Virus record (IMG/VR): IMGVR_UViG_3300025828_000005
Span: 1-36,500 of that record
Origin: a virus
DNA: 36,500 bases
Reading direction: 5' to 3' (one strand)
Part shown: one piece after another, positions 24,110 to 31,617 of the stretch
How the letters are laid out: every line of letters starts with the position of its first letter
Numbering within the stretch: the stretch's first letter is position 1
The notes under the pieces: generated by a model
Databases searched by the model: none
Seen by the model: the letters and a program-made list of their open reading frames with translations, nothing else
What the model was told of the DNA's origin: nothing
Program-made: the position numbers and the translations under genes

Positions 24110-25351
24110 ATGAGCCAAAAAGCTTACAAAAAACATTTAAAGATAACTTGGTCTAAACCTTACGAAAAAAGTAGTGAAGGTGCAATAACATCAGTTGTAG
24201 AAGATATTAAAGTTACTTTTATAAAAGGTGGCACACTTTTAATGCCTCAAGAAGATGTCGAAGTTCTAACATCTTTTAGATACGATCATAATGGAAAATC
24301 AAAGACAGCGATAAGAAAAGTTTATGGAGATGAAGTTTCTGTCTATCAAAAAATGGTTAAAGATTATGGATCTAACGAAAGAGAAATGTTCATGAAAAAA
24401 TTTGCACATGCAAAAGCAAAATTTAATTATGAATATGGAGAAATTTTTAAAAGAGCATCATCAAATAGATTTTTTGACGAAATTTATAATCAAGGAATGA
24501 ACCCAGAAAAATTTAAAAAGCAAACTAATGTTGATGGATCAGTTTTATTTAGAGAGATAAAAGGCGATAGAAAATTATCTTTAGATAAAGCTATCGAATA
24601 TGCAAAACAATTAAAATGTGATCCAGTAGATTTATTGTTTGAAAAACAAATGTGTAGTCTCTGGGGACAAGTTGATTTATTTGGAATGAATACTTTGGAT
24701 GAAGATTATTTCCCAGGTCAAATCATGCCTAACAAAGAAGAAATGGTTGAATGTCCAAGAGATATTTTTAGAGCTGGAATAACTGCAATTAGAATAAACT
24801 CTATTGGTTCTCACTTACATGGTCATTACGCATATTATTATAAAAAAGATGTTGCTGATAATTCTTTAAACGACAGACTTTGTGTTGTTGGAACTGTGCA
24901 TGATGATTTTGAACAATATGGATTAAATACTCATAGATATTGGTTTGGAATTTTTAAAGTAGAGAAAGGAGTTCAAAAATTAATTAATCCAGAACCAGAA
25001 GCTGAAAAAAAAGTTTTAATAACTGGTCCATTTGATTTTGTTGCACCTGTAGCTGCTGTTGTAAGACCTTCTGCAATGAAAAGAGATTATGATTATTATG
25101 AAAGTATGAATGCAGCAAAAGAATTATTTGTTCATCAAGCTAAATTACAAGAAATGAATTTTAAATTAAGTCAAATGCTTAGAGAACAAAAATATAAAGA
25201 AGAAATTAAAAGCGATTATTTTCAAAAAGAAAAATCTAAAATTGAACAGCAAGCAATTAAAGAAATGGAAAATAAATTATTAAAATACATACAAGATATT
25301 AAAAAAGAGAATGATAAAATTCCAGAACATTTAAAAAAGAAATTAGCATGA
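24110..25351 (+). CDS. Putative phage regulator with HTH and S24-like regions
   Basis: This 413-aa protein is the first gene of the rightward unit. The ATG at 24110 (MSQKAYKKHL) is chosen; a TTG frame from 24026 would run through the operator and the AAGTCGTT repeats. Residues about 143-182 (VLFREIKGDRKLSLDKAIEY, AKQLKCDPVDLLF) look like an XRE-type HTH. About 254-280 (DRLCVVGTVHDDFEQYG, then RYWFGIFKVEKG) resemble an S24/LexA-type barrel strand pattern. The C-terminus is a long coiled coil (residues about 330-410). No Ser/Lys dyad could be fixed. Candidates are lysogeny repressor or replication initiator; neither is proven. Confidence 0.55.
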   Translation: MSQKAYKKHLKITWSKPYEKSSEGAITSVVEDIKVTFIKGGTLLMPQEDVEVLTSFRYDHNGKSKTAIRKVYGDEVSVYQKMVKDYGSNEREMFMKKFAHAKAKFNYEYGEIFKRASSNRFFDEIYNQGMNPEKFKKQTNVDGSVLFREIKGDRKLSLDKAIEYAKQLKCDPVDLLFEKQMCSLWGQVDLFGMNTLDEDYFPGQIMPNKEEMVECPRDIFRAGITAIRINSIGSHLHGHYAYYYKKDVADNSLNDRLCVVGTVHDDFEQYGLNTHRYWFGIFKVEKGVQKLINPEPEAEKKVLITGPFDFVAPVAAVVRPSAMKRDYDYYESMNAAKELFVHQAKLQEMNFKLSQMLREQKYKEEIKSDYFQKEKSKIEQQAIKEMENKLLKYIQDIKKENDKIPEHLKKKLA

Positions 25352-25725
25352 GTAGAAAACCAAAAGATAAACATGTTGTAAATATTAGTTATGTTTATGA
25401 TGTAAAAACTCTTTTAAGTTATGTTAAAAAAAATCCAGCAGCTCAATTAAATAAAGCTCAAGTACAAATATTATTTCCAGAGTTCACTTCAAATTTTATT
25501 AAACATAGAACTTCAAACAGATGTAAAAAAGATCCAATGCCTCATGGTAGAGTAGGATCAAAACCTTTTTTTATTTACAATCAAATTTTTGCTTACAAAC
25601 AAAAAATTTTTAATGCACCAATAGATTTATTCCAAGACAGATACGAACAAGAGTATCAAGAAGAACAAAAAAGTAATAAAAGTAAAAAAGGTAAAAAAGG
25701 TAATATTGTCAATTTTGGCAACTAG
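25348..25725 (+). CDS. Excisionase-like HTH protein
   Basis: This is a 125-aa protein. LNKAQVQILFPEFTSNFIKH, then DPMPHGRVGSKPFFIYNQIF, follows the plan of MerR-like excisionase/HTH_17 domains: a helix-turn-helix, then a wing with a short Pro-Met-Pro and RVGxKPFFI strand before a recognition helix. The basic tail (KSNKSKKGKKGN) could contact DNA. It overlaps the previous gene by ATGA. In a phage with a tyrosine integrase an Xis-type role is plausible but inferred. Confidence 0.5.
   Translation: MSRKPKDKHVVNISYVYDVKTLLSYVKKNPAAQLNKAQVQILFPEFTSNFIKHRTSNRCKKDPMPHGRVGSKPFFIYNQIFAYKQKIFNAPIDLFQDRYEQEYQEEQKSNKSKKGKKGNIVNFGN
25706..25721. promoter_or_regulatory. Second operator-like inverted repeat
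   Basis: TTGTCAA-TT-TTGGCAA has the same design as the site at 24026-24041 with one changed base. It lies in the last codons of the excisionase-like gene, 43 bp before the exonuclease start. A further TTGGCAAGG half-site is at about 25738. The same repressor could control the recombination genes. Confidence 0.45.
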
Positions 25726-25763
25726 CTTTGAAACTTTTGGCAAGGATCTCTATATGAGGATCT

Positions 25764-26828
25764 ATGCTATTAAAACAAAAAGTTTTGGAAGATCCTTTAA
25801 AGGAAAATGTACTTCCACAGTTTGCTCAAAAACTAAATATTAATCATTACTCATCAACTCAGTTTTCAATTCCAGACAGCAGCTGGCTTTTCAAATATGT
25901 TGTTTTAACTCAAGAACAAAGAAGAGCTCTGTTTGAAAGTAACTCTGCTATGGAATGTGGCAAGAGAGTAGGAGATGCTCTTCAAAGAATTTATGCTGAA
26001 ACAATTTGGAAGTTAAGTCCTTTAACTAAAAAAATTGCACCAAGTAAAAATGAAAAAATTTCATACGATAATGCTCTCCAGGAGCAAGTAGAATTATTTA
26101 AAGAATATGAACCAGTAGATGATAAAGATGCTGATAAAAAAATTCAGTATTTGGAGGAGCTTCCAAATATTATTCGTCATGCAAATGATGGTCTTACAAA
26201 GTTAGGTGTAGCAGATTTTTCTGTTACTTGTGAACGACAAATATCAATACCAAATGATAGTGGAGAAGAGTTCCTTTCATACTTGTCCTTTCCTCTTCTT
26301 CCTATCGTTGGTCGTATTGATTTTGATTTTGGTTCAAAAAATGTGATCGGTGCAAATCCGACAGAGGTTTCGCTTTCCTCTGCCTTTCCACATAAAATAA
26401 TTGAACTGAAAACCAAGTATTCAAAACTTGGCAAAGTAAAGAAAGATGGTTCGAGGTCTTTTAGTCGTGTTTCGCCTCCAGCTACACCTAGCTTTAATCA
26501 TTTAGTACAATGTGCAGTTTATGCAGCACACTATGCTTTTAAAGTTCCTGTTTATTTATTGTATGCAACAGATGGTGGTTACACTATTTTTGATAGTGTC
26601 AATTGCAAACATCTAACTGTTGAAGGCATGCAAAAAAATCTTCAGATCATGAATAGAACTTTCATGAGAAGAGAAAAAATCCTGGCACAATTTCAAGATC
26701 TAACAAGAGAAGAAATTATTGAAAATGCAGTTGCTATGATTGATCCAAATTTTGATCATCCTTATGCCTGGAATGGATTGCCTGAAGAATTATTAAATCA
26801 AGCTAAAGAAATGTGGAAGGTCGGATAA
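25764..26828 (+). CDS. PD-(D/E)XK exonuclease (RecB/Cas4-like)
   Basis: This is a 354-aa nuclease. The core includes an early Glu-rich helix (MECGKRVGDALQRIY, about 66-80), VGRIDFDFG near 183-190 (catalytic Asp), HKIIELKTKYSKLG near 211-222 (ELK, the E-x-K pair) and LVQCAVYAAHYA near 247-258 (the QxxxY motif). It probably resects double-stranded ends for annealing by the SSAP encoded two genes downstream. The intergenic 38 bp before it holds repressor half-sites. Recombination rather than CRISPR adaptation is assumed, since no other Cas gene or array is present. Confidence 0.8.
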   Translation: MLLKQKVLEDPLKENVLPQFAQKLNINHYSSTQFSIPDSSWLFKYVVLTQEQRRALFESNSAMECGKRVGDALQRIYAETIWKLSPLTKKIAPSKNEKISYDNALQEQVELFKEYEPVDDKDADKKIQYLEELPNIIRHANDGLTKLGVADFSVTCERQISIPNDSGEEFLSYLSFPLLPIVGRIDFDFGSKNVIGANPTEVSLSSAFPHKIIELKTKYSKLGKVKKDGSRSFSRVSPPATPSFNHLVQCAVYAAHYAFKVPVYLLYATDGGYTIFDSVNCKHLTVEGMQKNLQIMNRTFMRREKILAQFQDLTREEIIENAVAMIDPNFDHPYAWNGLPEELLNQAKEMWKVG

Positions 26829-26965
26829 TGCCTTACGATAATTTTTTCAAAGATTTTTATAGACAGCATAAAGCTTGTCAAAAGAGAAGAGCAGCTCTTA
26901 TTCAAATTATCAAAACTGTCTCAATAGCTTTAACAATAGGAGTAATAACAATATGGCTAATATAG
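26828..26965 (+). CDS. Small 45-aa single-span membrane protein
   Basis: The ATG overlaps the exonuclease stop as TAATG. After a basic N-terminal half (MPYDNFFKDFYRQHKACQKR), a hydrophobic helix (IQIIKTVSIALTIGVITIWL) ends the protein. It overlaps the start of the next gene by 13 nt. The charged-then-hydrophobic pattern predicts a single membrane span. Its function is unknown; its place between exonuclease and annealing protein is unusual. Confidence 0.7.
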   Translation: MPYDNFFKDFYRQHKACQKRRAALIQIIKTVSIALTIGVITIWLI

Positions 26966-27531
26966 ATAAGCTGGTCCAGGCTAATAACGAATTTAAGAAG
27001 TCGTTAAATGGACAAACAATATCAATACATGGCAAGAATTATGCAACAGTTGCATTAAGAGTAGCTATTGCAAGAAGAGTTCTTGGAACATCATTAGATA
27101 TTGTAACTAAAATAATTCACATTGATGCAGATAAAGTGGTCATGCAAGCAGACATTTATGTTGATGGCAAGCATGTATCAACTGGTCATTCTGAAGAGAA
27201 TAGAAAAGCCTCAAGAATAAATCAAACAAGTGCATTGGAAAATAGCGAAACATCTGCTGTTGGAAGAGCTCTTGCTTTTTGTGCATTTATTTCTGATGGA
27301 ATTGCATCAGCTGAAGAAGTTTCTACTGCAATAGAGCAGCAAGACAAAAAGATCCAAACTGCAATAGCTGAATTAAATGCTGTTTCACACAAAGGATCTT
27401 ATCAAGAGTGGATCTCCAAAAATAAAAACTTTTTGAGTGAACTGAAATCTAAAAATCCGATCACTTATCAAGGTTTCATGGAGCAATTCACAGCAACTAA
27501 AACCAATCTGATTAACAAAGGAGTTATTTAA
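26953..27531 (+). CDS. Single-strand annealing protein, Rad52/Erf-like
   Basis: This 192-aa protein starts at ATG 26953 (MANIDKLVQ). YATVALRVAIARRVL (30-44) and TGHSEENRKASRINQTSALE followed by NSETSAVGRALA (78-108) and GIASAEEV match phage single-strand annealing proteins of the Rad52-like/Sak type. The C-terminal region is helical. With the exonuclease it forms a two-part recombination system that could join or circularise genome ends and repair replication intermediates. Confidence 0.8.
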   Translation: MANIDKLVQANNEFKKSLNGQTISIHGKNYATVALRVAIARRVLGTSLDIVTKIIHIDADKVVMQADIYVDGKHVSTGHSEENRKASRINQTSALENSETSAVGRALAFCAFISDGIASAEEVSTAIEQQDKKIQTAIAELNAVSHKGSYQEWISKNKNFLSELKSKNPITYQGFMEQFTATKTNLINKGVI

Positions 27532-27532
27532 T

Positions 27533-27805
27533 ATGTCAGATCAATTACAAGCAAAAGAAAGACCAGATCTTGGAGCTGCGTTTATTTCTACAAACAAAAA
27601 ATCTCCAAGTTCTTACGACATGTCAGGCACAATAGTTGTCGATGGAGTGAAGCACAGATTTGGTGCTTATAAACAAAAAGCTTCTGGCAAAGGTAAGATG
27701 GCAGAAGGAACTGAGTTCTATACTTTTTACAGAGTGGAAAGACTTGAAGATGATGGAGCAACAGCTGCTGATACTTCATTCAATCCATCGGAGTTAGAAG
27801 CTTAA
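27533..27805 (+). CDS. Hypothetical 90-aa beta-rich protein
   Basis: The core (YDMSGTIVVDGVKHRFGAYK, then KGKMAEGTEFYTFYRVERL) is an alternating beta pattern of the OB or SSB type, but I cannot assign it. AAAGGAG lies before the ATG. It immediately follows the annealing protein, so a role in single-strand binding or as an accessory of recombination is possible. Confidence 0.7.
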   Translation: MSDQLQAKERPDLGAAFISTNKKSPSSYDMSGTIVVDGVKHRFGAYKQKASGKGKMAEGTEFYTFYRVERLEDDGATAADTSFNPSELEA

Positions 27806-27978
27806 TGAACCCAGACAAATTCAAATCTGTAGCTATCAACATTAAGACTTACCAAATGTTGGAACAGCTTTCACAGAAAAAGTTTGAGTTGCCGATCTCA
27901 ATGTCAAAGACAGTTGAGTTCTTCATCCAAAAAGCACATGAGGATTTCGTATCTAATGCAAAGAAAAAATCTCAATAA
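27805..27978 (+). CDS. Ribbon-helix-helix-like small DNA-binding protein
   Basis: This 57-aa frame starts at the TAATG junction with the previous gene. KSVAINIKTYQMLEQLSQKK is a strand plus helix, and ELPISMSKTVEFFIQKAHED a second helix, as in CopG/Arc-type proteins. The overlap with the next gene is 23 nt. A transcription regulator role is likely. Confidence 0.7.
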   Translation: MNPDKFKSVAINIKTYQMLEQLSQKKFELPISMSKTVEFFIQKAHEDFVSNAKKKSQ

Positions 27979-28300
27979 AAGATTAGAGCAATTAGAACAA
28001 TCCAGACAAGAGGATTATGGATCATTCAATCGCAATATGAAAAAAATTGCAGCTGCTTGGTCCATCCTCTTGGATGAATATTTAGTTAAAGATATTCCAG
28101 GATGGATCATTCCTCTTTTGTACGCACAAGCAAAATTAATTAGAGCAACACACAAGTTCAAAGAAGATACTTACGATGATGCTTTAGCATATTTGGTCCA
28201 AGCACATGACATGCACAAAGAAAAATCAGAAGAGATTAATACCGATGAGTTACTTGGAGTGGAAACTAAACCAAGAGCTAAATCATCGGATAACTTTTGA
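27956..28300 (+). CDS. DUF6378-like protein
   Basis: This is a 114-aa protein, start at ATG 27956 (MQRKNLNKRLEQL). DYGSFNRNMKKIAAAWSILL, followed by a helix with YAQAKLIRATHKF and KEDTYDDALAYLVQAHDM, resembles the DUF6378 proteins found in many phages. The D and E residues in these helices recall all-alpha nucleotide pyrophosphohydrolases, but a catalytic function is not shown. The first 22 nt overlap the RHH gene. Confidence 0.65.
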   Translation: MQRKNLNKRLEQLEQSRQEDYGSFNRNMKKIAAAWSILLDEYLVKDIPGWIIPLLYAQAKLIRATHKFKEDTYDDALAYLVQAHDMHKEKSEEINTDELLGVETKPRAKSSDNF

Positions 28301-28388
28301 AAAAGATGCTGAATTTAGAAATGAATATAAGGAGTATTTAAAAAATGAGTACCGATCAAAAGAAAAAATCAAAAATTTACAAAAGTAA
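28245..28388 (+). CDS. Hypothetical 47-aa protein overlapping its neighbours
   Basis: The frame starts at ATG 28245 (MSYLEWKLNQELNH), overlapping the previous gene by 56 nt and the next by 44 nt. It contains EFRNEYKEYLKNEYRSKE. The composition is helical and charged. The heavy overlaps make it less certain than its neighbours, but protein-like composition and an in-frame ATG support it. Confidence 0.5.
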   Translation: MSYLEWKLNQELNHRITFEKDAEFRNEYKEYLKNEYRSKEKIKNLQK

Positions 28389-28644
28389 TATTATCCATTT
28401 TCCTAACTGTGAAAAAAACAGACAGCTTGATGAACATGAACAGCTAATTGCAAATCTTGCATTTTCTATTCAACAAAAAATGGAGTGCAGCAATTTCGAC
28501 AAGATGGAATTGATTAGTGAAGAGATCAGAATGTTATTGAATTATGGCGAAACAATAAAGTTCGCACCAGACATATCAGCAAGGATTATTTCAGTTCTTG
28601 CTAAACAATACTTAACAAACTCACTTATGGAGGATTTAATATGA
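28345..28644 (+). CDS. Hypothetical 99-aa protein
   Basis: The start at 28345 has AAGGAG about 10 nt upstream. The protein has a basic N-terminus (STDQKKKSKIYKSN) and a helical middle (DEHEQLIANLAFSIQQKM). No family is recognised. It overlaps the next gene by ATGA. Confidence 0.7.
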   Translation: MSTDQKKKSKIYKSNIIHFPNCEKNRQLDEHEQLIANLAFSIQQKMECSNFDKMELISEEIRMLLNYGETIKFAPDISARIISVLAKQYLTNSLMEDLI

Positions 28645-28910
28645 GTAAAAAAAGAAAAAGCTATTGCTCCATGTCTAAAGAGCAATTCCTAAATCCAGCT
28701 ACTGGAGCTTTTAAAAGATTAGACAATACAGCTTGGTACATAAAGAAGAGAAATGACAAGCCTTGTTATTTCTTAAACATGAATACCAAGTTCCAACAAA
28801 TGCCTGATGCTTGCTTTGAAGCAACAGCAGCAGCATCTCCAGCGATTGATGTTGAAATTATCAAAAAAGATATAGCAAAATTTATGGAGGTTAAAGATGT
28901 CCAGAGTTAA
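28641..28910 (+). CDS. Hypothetical 89-aa protein
   Basis: GGAGG precedes the ATG. It contains KSYCSMSKEQFLNPATGAFK, then NTAWYIKKRNDKPCYFL, with few conserved-looking residues. There is no membrane segment. Its 3' end overlaps the XRE gene by 14 nt. Its function is unknown. Confidence 0.7.
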   Translation: MSKKRKSYCSMSKEQFLNPATGAFKRLDNTAWYIKKRNDKPCYFLNMNTKFQQMPDACFEATAAASPAIDVEIIKKDIAKFMEVKDVQS

Positions 28911-29217
28911 GACTGATGAAACCAAACATTTTGCTCAGATGCTTGGAGCTAACATTAAATTTTTGAGATTGAACCAACCACAGTTTATGCCTCAGAAAGT
29001 TCCAGCAGCTCATCTTGGTATTACATATCAACAGCTTGAAAAATATGAGAATGGAAAAAATTTACCATGTGCTTTTAGAATAAAGCAACTGGCAGATTTT
29101 TATAAAGTTACACCAAATGACATTCTTAATCCTAGCTACATTCATGAAAATACAAAAAACTATGAAGTATTAGACAGAGGATTTGATGCAGAGGAGGTTA
29201 GTCATGGCGATATATAA
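28897..29217 (+). CDS. XRE-family transcriptional regulator
   Basis: This is a 106-aa protein. Residues about 12-70 form an XRE (lambda-Cro type) HTH: AQMLGANIKFLRLNQPQF, VPAAHLGITYQQLEKYENGK and LADFYKVTPNDIL. The short C-terminal extension (about 36 residues) lacks an S24 domain. TGGAGG lies before the ATG. It is a candidate to bind the palindromes at 24.0 and 25.7 kb and control the two units; target binding is not shown. Confidence 0.8.
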   Translation: MSRVKTDETKHFAQMLGANIKFLRLNQPQFMPQKVPAAHLGITYQQLEKYENGKNLPCAFRIKQLADFYKVTPNDILNPSYIHENTKNYEVLDRGFDAEEVSHGDI

Positions 29218-29437
29218 AGCCGAAAAAGTTTTCATAGATATTGAAAAGCAAGATTATCAAGATGCTGATTGTAAATACATGGTCAGCTTTTGGCATCAAC
29301 CAAAGGATCTTGAGAGCAGAGAGCTCATATCAGTTTGCTTAACCAATCAAATGCCATTGGTCCAATCTCTAAACAACAAAGGCAATGTTGTTGAAAGCAT
29401 AACTAAACAACATGAGTTGGAAATACCTAATGGCTAA
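29204..29437 (+). CDS. Hypothetical 77-aa protein
   Basis: The start at ATG 29204 (MAIYKAEKV) is supported by GAGGAGG about 7 nt upstream; the longer frame would start at TTG. It contains CKYMVSFWHQPKDLESRELI. It overlaps the XRE gene by 14 nt. No family is recognised. Confidence 0.65.
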   Translation: MAIYKAEKVFIDIEKQDYQDADCKYMVSFWHQPKDLESRELISVCLTNQMPLVQSLNNKGNVVESITKQHELEIPNG

Positions 29438-29594
29438 AATTATTAAAACAACAACAGGAGAAGCAGCTTTCGTTCTTGAAGAAGTTTTTGAAACAGAGGC
29501 AAAAGCAACTGAAGGAACAGAGCCTCTTCTCCAGGAGGTTAAAGAATTGAATATTAAAATTGAAAATACAAAATGGAAGAAACAAGATGAATAA
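29430..29594 (+). CDS. Hypothetical 54-aa acidic protein
   Basis: The start is uncertain: ATG 29430 (MAKIIKTTTGEAA) is chosen, ATG 29412 is possible. The protein is short, acidic and probably helical. It overlaps both neighbours by 8 nt, consistent with a tightly packed early operon. Confidence 0.5.
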   Translation: MAKIIKTTTGEAAFVLEEVFETEAKATEGTEPLLQEVKELNIKIENTKWKKQDE

Positions 29595-29889
29595 AGTTCC
29601 TTATAATTTACCTACTGATAGTAAAGTTCAGAGACTTAAAAGAAGATACCAAGGTCTATCAAGAGTAGCAGCTGCAATTAATGATCTATATATTTATGGA
29701 GTATATCCATCTAACTTTCCAAATTTATCATCAGTATTGGAACAAGCTAAAGATCATTGCAAACAGATAATAAAAGAAACAAAAGCAGAAATAGCTTTTA
29801 TTGAAAATCCTAATGGAATGTATGACTTAGTTATGGATGAAGTTTTGGAGGATGCTGATGCAGACAAAAGCAATCAAGAACAAAATTAA
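29587..29889 (+). CDS. Hypothetical 100-aa protein
   Basis: It starts at ATG 29587 (MNKVPYNLPTDSKVQRLKRR). It has a basic first third, a central helix (SRVAAAINDLYIYG, then SVLEQAKDHCKQIIKETK) and an acidic tail (DEVLEDADADKSN). No family is recognised. It overlaps the coiled-coil gene by 32 nt. Confidence 0.6.
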   Translation: MNKVPYNLPTDSKVQRLKRRYQGLSRVAAAINDLYIYGVYPSNFPNLSSVLEQAKDHCKQIIKETKAEIAFIENPNGMYDLVMDEVLEDADADKSNQEQN

Positions 29890-30121
29890 AGAAAAAATAG
29901 TCTTAGATAAAACTAATCAAAATATAATTGCTGCTTTAAATGCAAAGATAGAAAAGCTGGAAACAGAATTATCTGAAATTAAAAATATAGAAAAGCAACA
30001 TGCCTATATGAATGGTTTGATGCACAAAGAAATAGATAAATATAAACAAGAAATATTTACTTTAAAAAAAGAGAACTCAATATTTAAGGAAAATTTACAA
30101 GCAGAATTGTTGCGAAAGTAG
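29858..30121 (+). CDS. Hypothetical 87-aa coiled-coil protein
   Basis: ATG 29858 has GGAGG 6 nt upstream and is preferred over ATG 29837. From about residue 22 to the end the sequence is a continuous heptad coiled coil (NIIAALNAKIEKLETELSEI; EIFTLKKENSIFKENL). It is probably an oligomeric accessory protein of unknown role. Confidence 0.6.
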   Translation: MQTKAIKNKIKEKIVLDKTNQNIIAALNAKIEKLETELSEIKNIEKQHAYMNGLMHKEIDKYKQEIFTLKKENSIFKENLQAELLRK

Positions 30122-30126
30122 AAGTG

Positions 30127-30186
30127 ATGCCAATAGCTTTTATAATGTTGCTAATACTTACTTCTATTATTATAAATTATCTATGA
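30127..30186 (+). CDS. Tiny 19-aa hydrophobic peptide
   Basis: MPIAFIMLLILTSIIINYL is a complete hydrophobic helix. The ATG is preceded by only weak SD-like sequence and the stop overlaps the next ATG as ATGA. Expression is uncertain, but the coupling favours a real pair of membrane peptides. Confidence 0.4.
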   Translation: MPIAFIMLLILTSIIINYL

Positions 30187-30287
30187 GTAAAAAGAAAAAT
30201 GACAAAGACAATGGAATATGGATGCTTGTCTTATCTGCGTTTGTAATCGCTTTACTTGGTGTATTAAGAGGAGCTGGAGTTTTTTAA
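30183..30287 (+). CDS. Small 34-aa single-span membrane protein
   Basis: After a charged start (MSKKKNDKDN), a hydrophobic segment (GIWMLVLSAFVIALLGVL) and RGAGVF follow. It overlaps the 19-aa frame by ATGA. It is the last early gene, 66 bp from the convergent integrase end. Its role is unknown. Confidence 0.6.
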   Translation: MSKKKNDKDNGIWMLVLSAFVIALLGVLRGAGVF

Positions 30288-30313
30288 GAAAAAAATTCTT
30301 TCTGAGAGCCACA

Positions 30314-30335
30314 GAGACTGCGATCTTGCAGCCTC
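30314..30335. terminator. Hairpin between the convergent early unit and the integrase
   Basis: GAGACTGC, loop GATCTT, GCAGCCTC forms an 8-bp stem with one mismatch on the plus strand and a G-T pair on the minus strand. On the minus strand, downstream of the integrase stop, a TTTTTTT run starts 17 nt after the stem; on the plus strand there is none. It may act as the integrase terminator. Weak AT hairpins at about 30282-30300 are present on the other side. Confidence 0.45.
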
Positions 30336-30353
30336 CATGACCTTACATACCTA

Positions 30354-31613
30354 TTAATTATTTACTACTTTACTGAAAATATTAGATTTGTTTGCAGCAG
30401 CTTTTGCTTCAGCTAATGCTTTTCTTTCTTCAGCTGTACCTCTGATCTCTTTGTTACCATACACATCTGATGAAGTATCAAATTTAGTATGACCAATTAA
30501 TCTCTTAACTCTATTTCTATCAAGTAAAGGATTTGAGTTCATAGCAGCTATTAGGTGTGATCCAAATCTATGCCTAAAAATTTTAGTTGGATAACCTTTA
30601 AGTGGAGATGAAATAATTTTAACATGACCACCTCTTTTATATTCAATATTTGCTAGACCATGTTTGGCATAAGTTTTCCAAATTTGATCATAGATATATT
30701 GATAACTTAATGGACCATTATTTTTGCCAGCCAATAAATAAATATTATCTGGCTTATATTCCAATCTGTAATACATCCACATTTCTAAAAATTTCATAGC
30801 ATCATCATCTATTTCAATAGATCTTTTGCTACCTCTGTTTTTAGTTTTATTTCTCCATTTGTGATTTCTCCAAGTACCTTGGATGTGCAACAATCTAGTA
30901 TCAAGATCAACAGCATCTTTTCTAATACCAGATAATTCCGAAGCTCTTAATCCGAAGAAAAATAACATACAAAATATAGCAAATGTATTAGTTGCATTAT
31001 GATCTTTAGCTTTCATGCCTTGATAAAGATCTTGCATTATTTCAGAGACTTTATCCTCATCAAGAATATTTATATCTACTTCTTTTCTATAAATGAGATC
31101 GTCATCCTCTGGAATTACAGCTAAATGATCTGTAATTTTATATGTAAGCATACTAAGATTTGGCTTTAAATTAACTGCATTAGCTCTTCTTAGAAAATGC
31201 TTAATATCTTTTACAGAATTACGCATTGTCTTAAAAGTGATGCCAGCCTCTTTACAGTTATCCAGGTATTGCTCCATATCAGTTATGCCAAAATCAGAAA
31301 GCAGCACATTTGGGTTCATGTATTTGGAGATCCTCAAACGATATTCTGTGTCATATCTTTGGAGAGAGTGTTTATCAATTCTACCTTCTTCAGAATGGAG
31401 ACTTAACTTCCAAGCAGCAAATTCTTTAAATGCGTTATTGAAGGTTATAGTTCCACCAGGATTGGCAGAAATCATTTCTTTAGCTATCATATTGTGCATA
31501 GCTTCTTCAGCTTTTTTTCTATCCGAAAATGGAGCAGCTGAAACAGTTTTTCGATCAGATGTTCTCTGGATGATAAACTTACCATTTTTCGGAGTTACTC
31601 TATATGTAGTCAT
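30354..31613 (-). CDS. int: Tyrosine integrase
   Basis: This 419-aa site-specific recombinase has an AP2-like N-terminal arm-binding part (residues 1-50), a SAM-like core-binding domain (about 55-145) and a catalytic domain. Visible active-site residues are R223 (GLRASEL), K258 or near it (RNKTKNRGSKR), R347 (KIFRHRFGSHL), H375 (RLIGHTKFD) and Y385 (SSDVYGN). The usual box II His is Lys344, as in some family members. The gene lies next to an attP with tRNA-Asn sequence and is preceded by a 15-bp palindrome. It is read away from attP and opposite to the early unit. Confidence 0.93.
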   Translation of the reverse strand: MTTYRVTPKNGKFIIQRTSDRKTVSAAPFSDRKKAEEAMHNMIAKEMISANPGGTITFNNAFKEFAAWKLSLHSEEGRIDKHSLQRYDTEYRLRISKYMNPNVLLSDFGITDMEQYLDNCKEAGITFKTMRNSVKDIKHFLRRANAVNLKPNLSMLTYKITDHLAVIPEDDDLIYRKEVDINILDEDKVSEIMQDLYQGMKAKDHNATNTFAIFCMLFFFGLRASELSGIRKDAVDLDTRLLHIQGTWRNHKWRNKTKNRGSKRSIEIDDDAMKFLEMWMYYRLEYKPDNIYLLAGKNNGPLSYQYIYDQIWKTYAKHGLANIEYKRGGHVKIISSPLKGYPTKIFRHRFGSHLIAAMNSNPLLDRNRVKRLIGHTKFDTSSDVYGNKEIRGTAEERKALAEAKAAANKSNIFSKVVNN

Positions 31614-31617
31614 ATTT

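Noticed and set aside
25764-26828. Cas4 of a CRISPR system
   Set aside because: No repeats or other Cas genes; pairing with an SSAP points to phage recombination.
26998-27005. Fourth AAGTCGTT copy as regulatory site
   Set aside because: Single copy inside the annealing-protein gene with no other signal nearby; likely chance.
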